Shown here piece by piece: positions 1-6,841 of a DNA stretch of 29,891 nt. Positions within the stretch are counted from its first letter, which is position 1, and the number at the start of each line of letters is the position of its first letter. This DNA comes from a virus: positions 1-29,891 of IMG/VR virus record IMGVR_UViG_3300021964_000336, one strand, 5' to 3'. The notes under the pieces were generated by a model. It was not told the DNA's origin and did no database searches. It saw only the letters and a list, made by a program, of their open reading frames with translations. A program made the position numbers and the translations under genes.

Positions 1-732
1 CCGCGTGGAAGTACCTTCGCTATACGGAAGGTTGTCGAGAGCCGCTTCACGGGCGGTTTTATACTTGAAGGGGATTACTCGCAACTAGAGTTTAGGGTGG
101 CTGGATTCCTGTCTAAAGACGGACAAGCCTATATCGATGTGAAGGATGGTACAGATGTTCACAGCTATACTGCAAGTGTTATCGGATGCACACGTCAAGA
201 AGCAAAGGCGCACACGTTCAAACCTTTGTATGGTGGTGTCAGTGGCACAGAAAATCAGCAACGCTACTATCGTGCGTTTAAGGAAAAGTATGAGGGTGTT
301 ACAGAGTGGCACAAAGAACTGCAGAAAGAAGCAGTGCGAACAAAAGTAATTACCCTGCCCAGCGGCAGACAGTACGCTTTCCCGTCTGCACGTTGGACTG
401 AGTGGGGTACAGCCACGAATCGTACGGCTATCTGTAACTATCCAGTACAAGGGTTTGCAACAGCCGACTTGTTGCCAGCCGCTCTTGTTCGCCTAGATAA
501 GATGATGCGATCAAGAAAATTAAATTCTGTAATCTGTAACACTGTGCACGATTCGATTGTATTGGATGTACACCCAGATGAAAAAGAAACTTGCATCAAC
601 CTATTAGCCTATGCTATGCAGAGTTTACCTGAAGAAACAGTTAATCGGTATGGTGTCGAGTATGACATGCCTGTCGGAATAGAATTAAAAATAGGCAAAA
701 ATTGGCTTGACTCAGAAGAAATAGAACTGTAA
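1..732 (+). CDS. polA: Family A DNA polymerase, C-terminal polymerase domain (5' truncated)
   Basis: Replicative phage DNA polymerase of the Pol I/T7 gp5 family. The frame is open from the first base, so the gene starts outside the window; 243 residues remain, covering palm and fingers. Visible motifs: motif A GDYSQLEFR (residues 24-32, metal-binding Asp25), motif B R65-x3-K69-x3-F73-x3-Y77-G, and motif C VHDS near residue 180 with the second catalytic Asp. The position equivalent to E. coli Pol I residue 762 is Phe73. Motif C reads HDS rather than the usual HDE. The 3'-5' exonuclease domain, if present, lies upstream. It heads a rightward run of replication genes, which fits a T7-like replication module. 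Very sure of the family. Confidence 0.96.
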   Translation, partial: PRGSTFAIRKVVESRFTGGFILEGDYSQLEFRVAGFLSKDGQAYIDVKDGTDVHSYTASVIGCTRQEAKAHTFKPLYGGVSGTENQQRYYRAFKEKYEGVTEWHKELQKEAVRTKVITLPSGRQYAFPSARWTEWGTATNRTAICNYPVQGFATADLLPAALVRLDKMMRSRKLNSVICNTVHDSIVLDVHPDEKETCINLLAYAMQSLPEETVNRYGVEYDMPVGIELKIGKNWLDSEEIEL

Positions 733-770
733 TATCTATCTACAACCCTAGAAAAAGGAGCATGATTATC

Positions 771-1631
771 ATGGATACAGGGACAGACGTAATGAATATT
801 GACGATATGGACGCAATTGTTTCAGCATTTAATAACGACGATGCTGAAGCCCTAATGGAAGCAAGCGGTCAAGGCGGTAATAGTAACCGTCAAGTCGGTT
901 TGCCCCGCATTAATATTAACTACGATACAGAGACTGAAGATGGTCAGACCTTGCCTCGTGGTTCTTGGAAGATGTACCTAGATGGTCGGTTTATCTACGC
1001 AGAGAAAGTAAGCATGAGATTTATACTGCGTACTTTTGAATATAGCCTGTGGGATCAGGAGAGTGGTGCCTTTTCATCTAAGTCGGTACAAAAACCGACG
1101 CTGTCTGGTATGTTCCCATCAACCGATGGTATCAATAAAGCTGGAAGATTAACTCGTGAGGAAGAGGAGAAACTATCGAAAGATGACCCCGCCTACTTGC
1201 GATCACGTGCCGTTAATTGTAATCAGGTTATCTATGGTAAGATATCTGGTGACTTCAAGACAGCAGAAGGAACTGACGTAAAGGTCGAAGATCAACCAGT
1301 GGTTGCATACTTTAAGCGTTCCGGCTTTATCCCCATCAACGATTTTATTCGCGGTTTGTCTAAGCAGAAGAAGCTTATGCAAAAGTGTGAAATCTCCCTT
1401 ACTACACACCGCCATAAAAATGGTAGCGTAACTTTCTGGACTCCTGTACCAGCATTGGAGAAAGAAGTCGATATCACAGATCAGGACAAGGAACTCATGG
1501 GCTTGTTTGCAGAGACTGTAAAGGGTCACAATGAGAACGTTATGAATCAGTATCGTGAAGCTGTAAAGCTTATCGCTGACGATGACGACATTGATCTGGC
1601 GGCGGACTTCGAAGATGCTAACGCTGCTTAA
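771..1631 (+). CDS. Putative single-stranded DNA-binding protein
   Basis: A 286-residue acidic protein that I cannot assign to a family by motif. Two features suggest a T7 gp2.5-like ssDNA-binding role: the position right after the polymerase and before the exonuclease, and a strongly acidic C-terminal tail (DDDDIDLAADFED near the end), as used by phage and bacterial SSBs to dock replication partners. Unlike T7 gp2.5 it does not end in Phe. The middle is rich in beta-type sequence with aromatics. Start choice: AAGGAG at 755-760 sits only 1 nt from an ATG at 762 but 10 nt from the in-frame ATG at 771, so 771 is preferred. The last codons overlap the next gene by 17 bp. Function is inferred from context and tail only. 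Confidence 0.55.
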   Translation: MDTGTDVMNIDDMDAIVSAFNNDDAEALMEASGQGGNSNRQVGLPRININYDTETEDGQTLPRGSWKMYLDGRFIYAEKVSMRFILRTFEYSLWDQESGAFSSKSVQKPTLSGMFPSTDGINKAGRLTREEEEKLSKDDPAYLRSRAVNCNQVIYGKISGDFKTAEGTDVKVEDQPVVAYFKRSGFIPINDFIRGLSKQKKLMQKCEISLTTHRHKNGSVTFWTPVPALEKEVDITDQDKELMGLFAETVKGHNENVMNQYREAVKLIADDDDIDLAADFEDANAA

Positions 1632-2508
1632 AATACAAGACTACATGACTAAGGCTCTCAGGGGGGAAACTACTGTCTCCCCTGAGACTCTTGCTGCCTT
1701 CCAAAAAGAATGCAGCGACTCTGTAGTTAAACAACTTACAACTGAACGTGGTGGTTATCGTATTCGTATGTCAGGCTTGGGTCGTCCTCTTTGCCAACAG
1801 GTGTTGGACAAGCAGGGCATCAAGGAAGAGATGGAATACAACACCCTGTTCAGGTTTATGTTCGGTGACCTAACCGAATCTATCATCATGCTAATTATGA
1901 AAGAGGCGGGGGTAGACATCGTTGACTACCAACGTGCTGTTGAATTGAAGATTGGTGATGAAGTAGTAAAGGGAACTCTTGACGTTATCATCCGTGATGA
2001 GATGGGCGTTGAAAAGGTTTGGGATGTCAAGTCAGCCAGTGATTGGGCATTCAACTATAAGTTTACAGGACTGGGTGGATATGAAAAGCTAAAGGAAGAT
2101 GATCCCTTTGGCTATCTTATGCAGGGGTTCTTGTACGCTGAAGCAACAGACATGCCGTTTGGCGGGTGGATTGTCGTAAACAAATCCAACGGTCAGGTAG
2201 CTATTGTTGAAGTTCCTGATTGGTCACAAGACGATAAAGAAGCATACCTGAAGGATGCGGCAGAGCGTATCAAGTTTCTTAACAACCCAGACGTAAAGCC
2301 ATTCAAGCCGTACAAGGCTGTGCCTGAAACGTACAAGAAGGATGGCGAGATTATAGAGACTGGAAACAAACTACTGCCTAAAGAATGCAACCTGTGTGGT
2401 TACAGACACCATTGCTGGCCTAACGCGATCTTACACGACCGTGTTACGTCACGGGCTAAGAATCCACCACAAGTGTGGTATTCTAGTCTGAAGAAGAAAG
2501 ACGTGTGA
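1615..2508 (+). CDS. Cas4/RecB-like PD-(D/E)XK exonuclease with Fe-S cluster
   Basis: Predicted DNA exonuclease of the Cas4/RecB/AddB nuclease superfamily, 297 residues from the ATG at 1615. The nuclease core is readable: Glu88 (GDLTES), Asp123 (GTLDVII), Asp137-Val-Lys139 (VWDVKS) and the RecB-family Q-x3-Y motif Gln170/Tyr174 (QGFLYAE). A single Cys60 plus a C-terminal C258-x2-C261-x5-C267 cluster matches the four-cysteine 4Fe-4S 'staple' of Cas4/AddB-type nucleases. In a phage this probably does the job of T7 gp6 exonuclease: processing ends, degrading host DNA, or recombination with the SSB encoded just upstream. It is not a CRISPR gene here, since no array or cas1/cas2 is present. An upstream in-frame start at 1582 is possible; 1615 gives a shorter, more typical overlap. 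Confidence 0.85.
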   Translation: MLTLLKIQDYMTKALRGETTVSPETLAAFQKECSDSVVKQLTTERGGYRIRMSGLGRPLCQQVLDKQGIKEEMEYNTLFRFMFGDLTESIIMLIMKEAGVDIVDYQRAVELKIGDEVVKGTLDVIIRDEMGVEKVWDVKSASDWAFNYKFTGLGGYEKLKEDDPFGYLMQGFLYAEATDMPFGGWIVVNKSNGQVAIVEVPDWSQDDKEAYLKDAAERIKFLNNPDVKPFKPYKAVPETYKKDGEIIETGNKLLPKECNLCGYRHHCWPNAILHDRVTSRAKNPPQVWYSSLKKKDV

Positions 2509-2546
2509 TGCCGTACTTGTTTGTTAAAAACTATGAGGTGGATCTG

Positions 2547-2888
2547 ATGAGCATGAACAAAAGCTTGCATCATATCTACATCGAGTCGGCTTCCAAGTCT
2601 GGGGGAGAACGTCGGGTAGCCCAAATGCGCTTGCATGAAAACGGGCTACCCCTCACTCTTGTAAACAACTATAGCAAGGATGGATCTCTTCAAGCAGAAA
2701 CTGAAGTGCGAGACATGCGAACTGTAGAAGAAGAATTACAGAAAATTAGTAGAACAGCGTTTAGCGGGGCTTATGTATGTGTGCCGATGCACCCTTTAAC
2801 AACAGAACTTACCAACATCGAAAGACTATCCCCAAAACTGGCAGGGTACTTGATAAAAAGATTTCAGTCGATAGGATTAGAGTTTTGA
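2547..2888 (+). CDS. Hypothetical protein in the replication cluster
   Basis: A 113-residue protein of no recognised family. The start at ATG 2547 is chosen because GAGGTG (2535-2540) sits 6 nt upstream; an earlier ATG at 2508, which would overlap the stop of the exonuclease gene, lacks a comparable site. The N-terminal part resembles a short beta-hairpin segment (HHIYIES) followed by a polar region and an alpha-helical stretch (VEEELQKISRTAF). No membrane segment or metal motif is visible. It lies between two DNA nucleases, and its stop codon is shared with the start region of endonuclease I (TTGA), suggesting translational coupling. A role in DNA processing is guessed only from its neighbours. 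Confidence 0.7.
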   Translation: MSMNKSLHHIYIESASKSGGERRVAQMRLHENGLPLTLVNNYSKDGSLQAETEVRDMRTVEEELQKISRTAFSGAYVCVPMHPLTTELTNIERLSPKLAGYLIKRFQSIGLEF

Positions 2889-3253
2889 AAAAAGCGGGAT
2901 ACAGATCACAATTCGAACTTAATTTAGCTAGGATACTTACGGATAACAAAGTTCCTTTTGAATATGAAAATTCTAAATTCCAGTATATTCCTGAACCCCG
3001 TAACTATACACCAGATTTTTATCTTCCTGAAAGCGACATATACGTTGAAGCAAAGGGACACCTGACCAAAGATGACAGGGTAAAAATGCTGCTTGTAAAG
3101 AGACAGCACCCTGAGTTGGACATACGATTTGTGTTCCTAAGAGCGTCGAATAAGATTTACAAAGGCAGTAAGACGACGTATGCTGCATGGTGTGAACGTT
3201 ATAAATTTGAGTGGGCAGAAGGTGCGATACCCACAGATTGGTATAAAAAATGA
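2885..3253 (+). CDS. T7-type endonuclease I (Holliday junction resolvase)
   Basis: Structure-specific nuclease resolving branched DNA and Holliday junctions before packaging, and able to contribute to host DNA breakdown. The sequence follows T7 gp3 closely: Glu11 (SQFELN), Asp44 (YTPDFYLP), Glu55 and Lys57 (VEAKG) align with T7 Glu20, Asp55, Glu65 and Lys67. The shared strings QHPELDIRFVF and the YKGS...W/FC...K...W tail confirm it. Start: TTG at 2885 overlaps the previous stop (TTGA) with AGGA 8 nt upstream, giving 122 residues. A GTG at 2777 would give 158 residues, but that extra N-terminus overlaps the preceding gene in another frame and resembles nothing in the family. Very sure of the family, moderately sure of the start. 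Confidence 0.95.
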   Translation: MKKAGYRSQFELNLARILTDNKVPFEYENSKFQYIPEPRNYTPDFYLPESDIYVEAKGHLTKDDRVKMLLVKRQHPELDIRFVFLRASNKIYKGSKTTYAAWCERYKFEWAEGAIPTDWYKK

Positions 3254-3603
3254 GTGACAACGACGAATTTAATCAGGCTATGGAAGCAGCATCCCTATTA
3301 CCAGACAGGTATTACATCATACTAAGACCGACAGGTAACGGGGAATTTACTCTGTCAGCATACGATACGACAGGCAATACATACGATGACGATGAAGACT
3401 TCAACCCTGCTATGTTGATACAAGAAGGTGCAATTGATATGATACGACTTCATACAGATGAACTGTACGATCAAGGTGTAGCGTCTGTGAAGTTTCGTTT
3501 AGCAGGGCAAGAGATGCTTGATGAAGCAGAGGTTGAAGACCCCAAGCTTATCAAGTCGGTTGAAGACAATGTGATTAGAGTGGACTTTGGTACAGAACAA
3601 TGA
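3250..3603 (+). CDS. Acidic hypothetical protein
   Basis: A 117-residue, strongly acidic protein, coupled to endonuclease I by an ATGA overlap and to the next gene by another. The sequence starts with a helical DNDEFNQAMEAA stretch, then a beta-rich core (YYIILRP, FTLSAYD) with a DDDEDF patch near residues 46-51. No catalytic motif, cysteine cluster or membrane segment is visible. Highly acidic small proteins in early phage operons sometimes act as DNA mimics or inhibitors, but nothing here specifically shows that. Family not recognised; gene reality is well supported by length and overlap coupling. Confidence 0.75.
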   Translation: MSDNDEFNQAMEAASLLPDRYYIILRPTGNGEFTLSAYDTTGNTYDDDEDFNPAMLIQEGAIDMIRLHTDELYDQGVASVKFRLAGQEMLDEAEVEDPKLIKSVEDNVIRVDFGTEQ

Positions 3604-3920
3604 GACACGAACAATTTATGAAATCTAAGATAGATGTAGGTAGAATAGAAGACTACCCGCCATCTTATGATCTAGCAGAACAAGCGGGTAAAGAAGCATA
3701 CGGGGGTGTAGATCTTGTCAACAGTCCGGCACACTACAATCAAGCAGGTGTCGAGTGCATTGAAGCAATCGCGGCGGCGACAGACGATGGGTTTCAATAC
3801 TACCTGCAAGGAAATATCATCAAATACCTCTGGCGGTACAGATACAAAAACGGAATCGAAGACCTTAAAAAAGCCCAGTGGTACCTCAACAAACTGATCG
3901 AAACAACAGAGAAGGAATAA
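3600..3920 (+). CDS. DUF3310 family protein (T7 gp1.7-related domain)
   Basis: A 106-residue protein with the whole DUF3310 signature in its C-terminal two-thirds: NSPAHY (41-46), ECIE (52-55), GNIIKYLWRY (71-80) and DLKKAQWYL (88-96). This domain is widespread in phages and also occurs in T7 gp1.7, which has been reported as a nucleotide kinase acting on dGMP and dTMP. Whether this compact version has kinase activity is unknown; it may be only the accessory helical domain. It sits directly upstream of the ribonucleotide reductase, which fits a role in dNTP supply. It overlaps the previous gene by ATGA; an in-frame Met at residue 7 is an alternative start. Confidence 0.9.
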   Translation: MRHEQFMKSKIDVGRIEDYPPSYDLAEQAGKEAYGGVDLVNSPAHYNQAGVECIEAIAAATDDGFQYYLQGNIIKYLWRYRYKNGIEDLKKAQWYLNKLIETTEKE

Positions 3921-3923
3921 GAC

Positions 3924-5852
3924 ATGAGCAACATGCTACCAACATCATATCAACAATTCATTCACAAGTCACGCTATGCTCGCTGGATAGATAGCGAACA
4001 GCGCAGAGAGAACTGGGGCGAAACTGTAGACCGCTACATAGCTTTTATGCTCGAACAGGTAAAAGGTAAATGCGGTGTAGAACTGCCTACGTCTGTTCGC
4101 GAAGAAATCGAGGAAGGTATCCTGTCCCTGAAGGTGATGCCATCTATGAGAGCAATGATGACAGCAGGTCCGGCTCTTGCTCGTGACAATATCTGTGGCT
4201 ATAACTGTAGCTACATTCCTGTTGATAGCCCACGTGCGTTTGATGAATGTATGTATATTCTGATGTGTGGTACTGGTGTTGGGTTTAGTGTGGAGAGAGA
4301 GAACGTCGATAAGCTTCCTGTAGTTTCCGACAACTTTAATAAATCCGACATAACTATAAAAGTTGCTGATAGTAAACCCGGATGGGCTAAATCTTTACGT
4401 GAACTAATTGCGTTGTTGTATGCAGGTCAGGTACCAAGCTGGGATGTTTCTGAGATACGGGGAGCAGGTTCACGTTTGAAAGTGATGGGGGGACGTGCAA
4501 GCGGACCACAGCCGCTGTTAGACCTATTTGATTTTACTGTTAGTATATTCAAGAAAGCTAAAGGGCGTCGGTTGTTTCCTATCGAATGCCACGACATCAT
4601 GTGTAAAATAGGCGAGGTTGTAGTTGTAGGGGGCGTACGTCGTTCTGCACTAATTAGTTTATCTAACCTAAACGACGATCAGATGGCACACGCCAAGTCA
4701 GGCATGTGGTGGGAAAACGAAGGACAACGTGCGCTGGCAAACAACTCTGTAGCGTATAAAACGAAGCCAGAGATGGGTACGTTTATGCGGGAGTGGCTTG
4801 CGTTGTATGACAGCAAGTCTGGTGAGCGTGGTATGTTTAACCGTGAGGCGGCAGACAAACAAGTCGGTCGTAACGGACGCCGTGAGCAAGGGCACATGTG
4901 GGGAACCAACCCGTGTTCTGAAATCATCCTACGTGGTTATCAGTTCTGTAACTTGTCAGAGGTGGTGGTTCGTGAAGCCGACTCGTTGGATGATCTCAAA
5001 CGCAAGGTTCGTCTTGCAACTATCTTGGGAACCCTACAATCCACCTTGACAGACTTTAAATACTTGAGGAAGATATGGAAGGACAACACAGAGGAAGAGC
5101 GTTTGTTGGGCGTATCCTTGACTGGTATCATGGATCATCCCGTGCTTTCAAAAAACGTAGACAGCAAGCGTTGGCTAGAAGAAATGCGACAAGAGGCAGT
5201 CGATACGAACGAGAAATTTGCCCTTATGCTTGGAATACCACAGAGTGCAGCAATCACCTGTGTAAAGCCATCGGGTACTGTATCTCAACTCGTGGACGCA
5301 GCTAGTGGTATTCACGCACGACACAACGACTACTACATCCGCACAGTTCGTGGTGACAACAAAGACCCCTTGACACAGTTCCTTATTGAGCAGGGACTGC
5401 ACAACGAGCGTGACATGATGAAGCCTGATAGTGTTACCGTGTTCTCGTTTGCTATGAAGTCACCAGAGGGTGCAGTGACACGCACACAGATGACAGCTAT
5501 TCAACAGCTAGAACTGTGGAAGACGTACGCAATTCACTGGTGCGAACACAAGCCTTCTATCACCGTTACGGTAAAAGAAAACGAGTGGATGGAAGTTGGT
5601 GCGTGGGTGTATGAAAACTTTGACGTGGCGTCAGGGGTGTCGTTCTTGCCTCACAGCGATCACACATACCAACAGGCTCCGTATCAGGACATCGAACCAG
5701 ATGAATACCTAGAATGGCGCGAACAATACAAGGACGTTGTTATCGACTGGAACAAGTTGACAGAGTTCGAAAAAGAGGATAACACTACTGGATCTAGAGA
5801 ACTGGCATGTACTGCTGGTGTGTGTGAAGTAGTGGATTTGAACGCGGCATGA
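3924..5852 (+). CDS. nrdJ: Class II (adenosylcobalamin-dependent) ribonucleoside-triphosphate reductase
   Basis: Reduces ribonucleoside triphosphates to deoxyribonucleotides with a B12 cofactor, supplying dNTPs for phage replication. The 642 residues match the monomeric Lactobacillus leichmannii RTPR type rather than the dimeric NrdJ. Asn329-Pro-Cys331-x-Glu333 (GTNPCSEI) holds the thiyl-radical Cys (L. leichmannii Cys408). Cys342 (QFCNLSE), exactly 11 residues on, and Cys95 (YNCSYIPV) would be the active-site redox pair (Cys419/Cys119). The C-terminal shuttle pair is Cys629-x4-Cys634. GVGFSV and VKPSGTVSQL also fit the family. It is shorter than the about 740-residue lactobacillar enzyme. 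No small subunit or activase is needed or seen. GAGAAGGA lies just upstream of the ATG. No thioredoxin gene is visible nearby, so a host reductant is likely used. Confidence 0.96.
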   Translation: MSNMLPTSYQQFIHKSRYARWIDSEQRRENWGETVDRYIAFMLEQVKGKCGVELPTSVREEIEEGILSLKVMPSMRAMMTAGPALARDNICGYNCSYIPVDSPRAFDECMYILMCGTGVGFSVERENVDKLPVVSDNFNKSDITIKVADSKPGWAKSLRELIALLYAGQVPSWDVSEIRGAGSRLKVMGGRASGPQPLLDLFDFTVSIFKKAKGRRLFPIECHDIMCKIGEVVVVGGVRRSALISLSNLNDDQMAHAKSGMWWENEGQRALANNSVAYKTKPEMGTFMREWLALYDSKSGERGMFNREAADKQVGRNGRREQGHMWGTNPCSEIILRGYQFCNLSEVVVREADSLDDLKRKVRLATILGTLQSTLTDFKYLRKIWKDNTEEERLLGVSLTGIMDHPVLSKNVDSKRWLEEMRQEAVDTNEKFALMLGIPQSAAITCVKPSGTVSQLVDAASGIHARHNDYYIRTVRGDNKDPLTQFLIEQGLHNERDMMKPDSVTVFSFAMKSPEGAVTRTQMTAIQQLELWKTYAIHWCEHKPSITVTVKENEWMEVGAWVYENFDVASGVSFLPHSDHTYQQAPYQDIEPDEYLEWREQYKDVVIDWNKLTEFEKEDNTTGSRELACTAGVCEVVDLNAA

Positions 5853-6016
5853 ACTGTTGGCATTGTAGTTACAACTTGACTTGGGGCGGTGACCATGATA
5901 CGGATGATGATCCAGATCATTCTATGGTCACCAACCTTAGTTGTGCCAACTGCGGCTCGTTTGTTTTAGTCTATTTACCCAGAGAAGAAGATGATACAAA
6001 TAAAAATAACTCCTAG
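5849..6016 (+). CDS. Small Cys4 zinc-ribbon protein
   Basis: A 55-residue open frame starting at an ATGA overlap with the end of the reductase gene. It carries two CxxC knuckles, C3-W-H-C6 and C32-A-N-C35, separated by an Asp/His-rich stretch: a compact zinc-ribbon pattern. The gene fills an otherwise empty gap of about 140 bp, uses the same stop-start coupling as its neighbours, and overlaps the next gene by 26 bp. Possible roles are binding nucleic acid or a partner such as a host polymerase, but the sequence does not say which. It is short, so confidence rests on the four cysteines and the coupling. Confidence 0.75.
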   Translation: MNCWHCSYNLTWGGDHDTDDDPDHSMVTNLSCANCGSFVLVYLPREEDDTNKNNS

Positions 6017-6479
6017 CATCATTGCCCGTGCCAAAAAGAAAGCCGCCTCTGTAGGTAATCTACAGGGCAGCATAACGGGTAGTCTATCTAATGTTGTCGG
6101 TGCTATTGGTGAGATTATCGTACAGGATTACACTGGCGGTATCGAAGCCAACAACAAAGACTTTGACTTGATGGTAGGAAACCGACGTGTTGACGTAAAG
6201 ACTAAGCGGTGCAACACAACCCCTGCACCTAACTACGATTGTTCTGTAGCGGCACACGGTACGAAGCAAGACTGCGATAGCTATGTCTTTGTCCGCATCC
6301 TTACCGATCACAGCAAGGCTTGGATATTGGGAGAGATACCTAAAGCAGACTACTACAAGAAGGCAATAAAATATCGGGTGGGTGATGTTGATCCTGCCAA
6401 CGGCTTTGTTTTCAAGGCTGACTGTTACAACCTAGCAATACAAGAACTAGAGACTGTCAATGGCAAAGAAGCAGCATAA
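5991..6479 (+). CDS. PD-(D/E)XK nuclease-like protein
   Basis: A 162-residue protein with a likely restriction-endonuclease-like core: Glu41 on a helix (GAIGEIIVQDY), Asp59 (KDFDLMV) and Asp68-Val-Lys70 (RRVDVKTKR), followed by beta strands (SYVFVRIL, KAWILGEIP) as in that fold. The arrangement E-x17-D-x8-D-x-K agrees with a small standalone nuclease of the kind phages use for DNA repair or host DNA degradation. The precise family is not recognised and no specificity domain is visible. It starts inside the end of the zinc-ribbon gene and overlaps the next gene by 20 bp. GAGAAGAAG just upstream of the ATG could serve as ribosome site. Confidence 0.75.
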   Translation: MIQIKITPSIIARAKKKAASVGNLQGSITGSLSNVVGAIGEIIVQDYTGGIEANNKDFDLMVGNRRVDVKTKRCNTTPAPNYDCSVAAHGTKQDCDSYVFVRILTDHSKAWILGEIPKADYYKKAIKYRVGDVDPANGFVFKADCYNLAIQELETVNGKEAA

Positions 6480-6684
6480 GGCTAACCTATTTCAATTTAC
6501 AGCGTATTTGAATCAGGATGGAAATGTTGAATTGGTTTGGGATGGTATACCACCGGATCAATTCGAAGCTACAATAAATAAAGGGATGCCAGAGTATGAT
6601 GGTGCACACTCAATAGCATCCCTGTTAAGATATCTTAGATCGATGGGTGATGAAATGATGGAGAAATCCAGTCGGTTTATTTAG
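6460..6684 (+). CDS. Hypothetical protein, last gene of the rightward arm
   Basis: A 74-residue protein of unknown family: a basic N-terminus (MAKKQHK), a beta-strand pair (LFQFTAYLNQDGNVELVWDG), then a helical C-terminus (ASLLRYLRSMGDEMMEK). No cysteines and no membrane segment. It overlaps the PD-(D/E)XK gene by 20 bp, so it is part of the same rightward operon, and its stop codon lies inside the 3' end of the convergent gene on the other strand. No function is proposed. Confidence 0.65.
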   Translation: MAKKQHKANLFQFTAYLNQDGNVELVWDGIPPDQFEATINKGMPEYDGAHSIASLLRYLRSMGDEMMEKSSRFI

Positions 6685-6841
6685 TCTTTTTATGTACCTT
6701 CTGTACTTCAAATCTTGCACGAATAGAAGACCCCTTATGCCGCTTGTATCCGGTTGAGGGGTTTTTCATTAGCTTATAGCTGCCATCACGTTGCTTCATC
6801 CAGTGATAGCCTTTAGGAGCACGTACGTATTTATTTGCCAC
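6677..6841 (-). CDS. Small basic protein at the end of the leftward arm
   Basis: A 54-residue, Lys/Arg-rich protein read leftward from a GTG. It begins MANKYVRAPKGYHWMK and ends VQKVHKKTK; the aromatic/basic composition suggests nucleic-acid or virion binding, but no family is recognised. The GTG overlaps the stop of the Met-Gly-Gly-rich gene by 11 bp, and a purine-rich GGAAAGGCAAAGAAG lies upstream. Its 3' end overlaps the rightward arm by 8 bp. Without it this stretch would be an empty gap of about 150 bp. The APKGYHWMK segment, with Tyr, Trp and Gly, is unlike a random frame. An internal ATG would give a product 14 residues shorter. Confidence 0.7.
   Translation of the reverse strand: MANKYVRAPKGYHWMKQRDGSYKLMKNPSTGYKRHKGSSIRARFEVQKVHKKTK
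6730..6766 (+). terminator. Rho-independent-like hairpin for the rightward arm
   Basis: ACCCCT (6730-6735) can pair with AGGGGT (6757-6762), followed by a short T run to 6766; CCG/CGG (6740-6742 and 6751-6753) may extend it within the loop. It lies about 45 bp past the last rightward stop, where a terminator is expected. However, it is inside a small gene on the opposite strand, the loop is long, and the T run is only five bases. Confidence 0.45.

Noticed and set aside
85-450. Long - strand frame over the polymerase (121 aa)
   Set aside because: It runs opposite to a clear polymerase with motifs A and B, and its Cys/Phe-rich translation resembles no domain.
1203-1529. - strand frame of 108 aa inside the SSB-like gene
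   Set aside because: Antisense to a well-placed operon gene, no ribosome site and biased composition.
1615-2508. Cas4-like protein as part of a CRISPR system
   Set aside because: No repeat array or cas1/cas2 is present; Cas4-like nucleases without CRISPR are common in phage replication modules.
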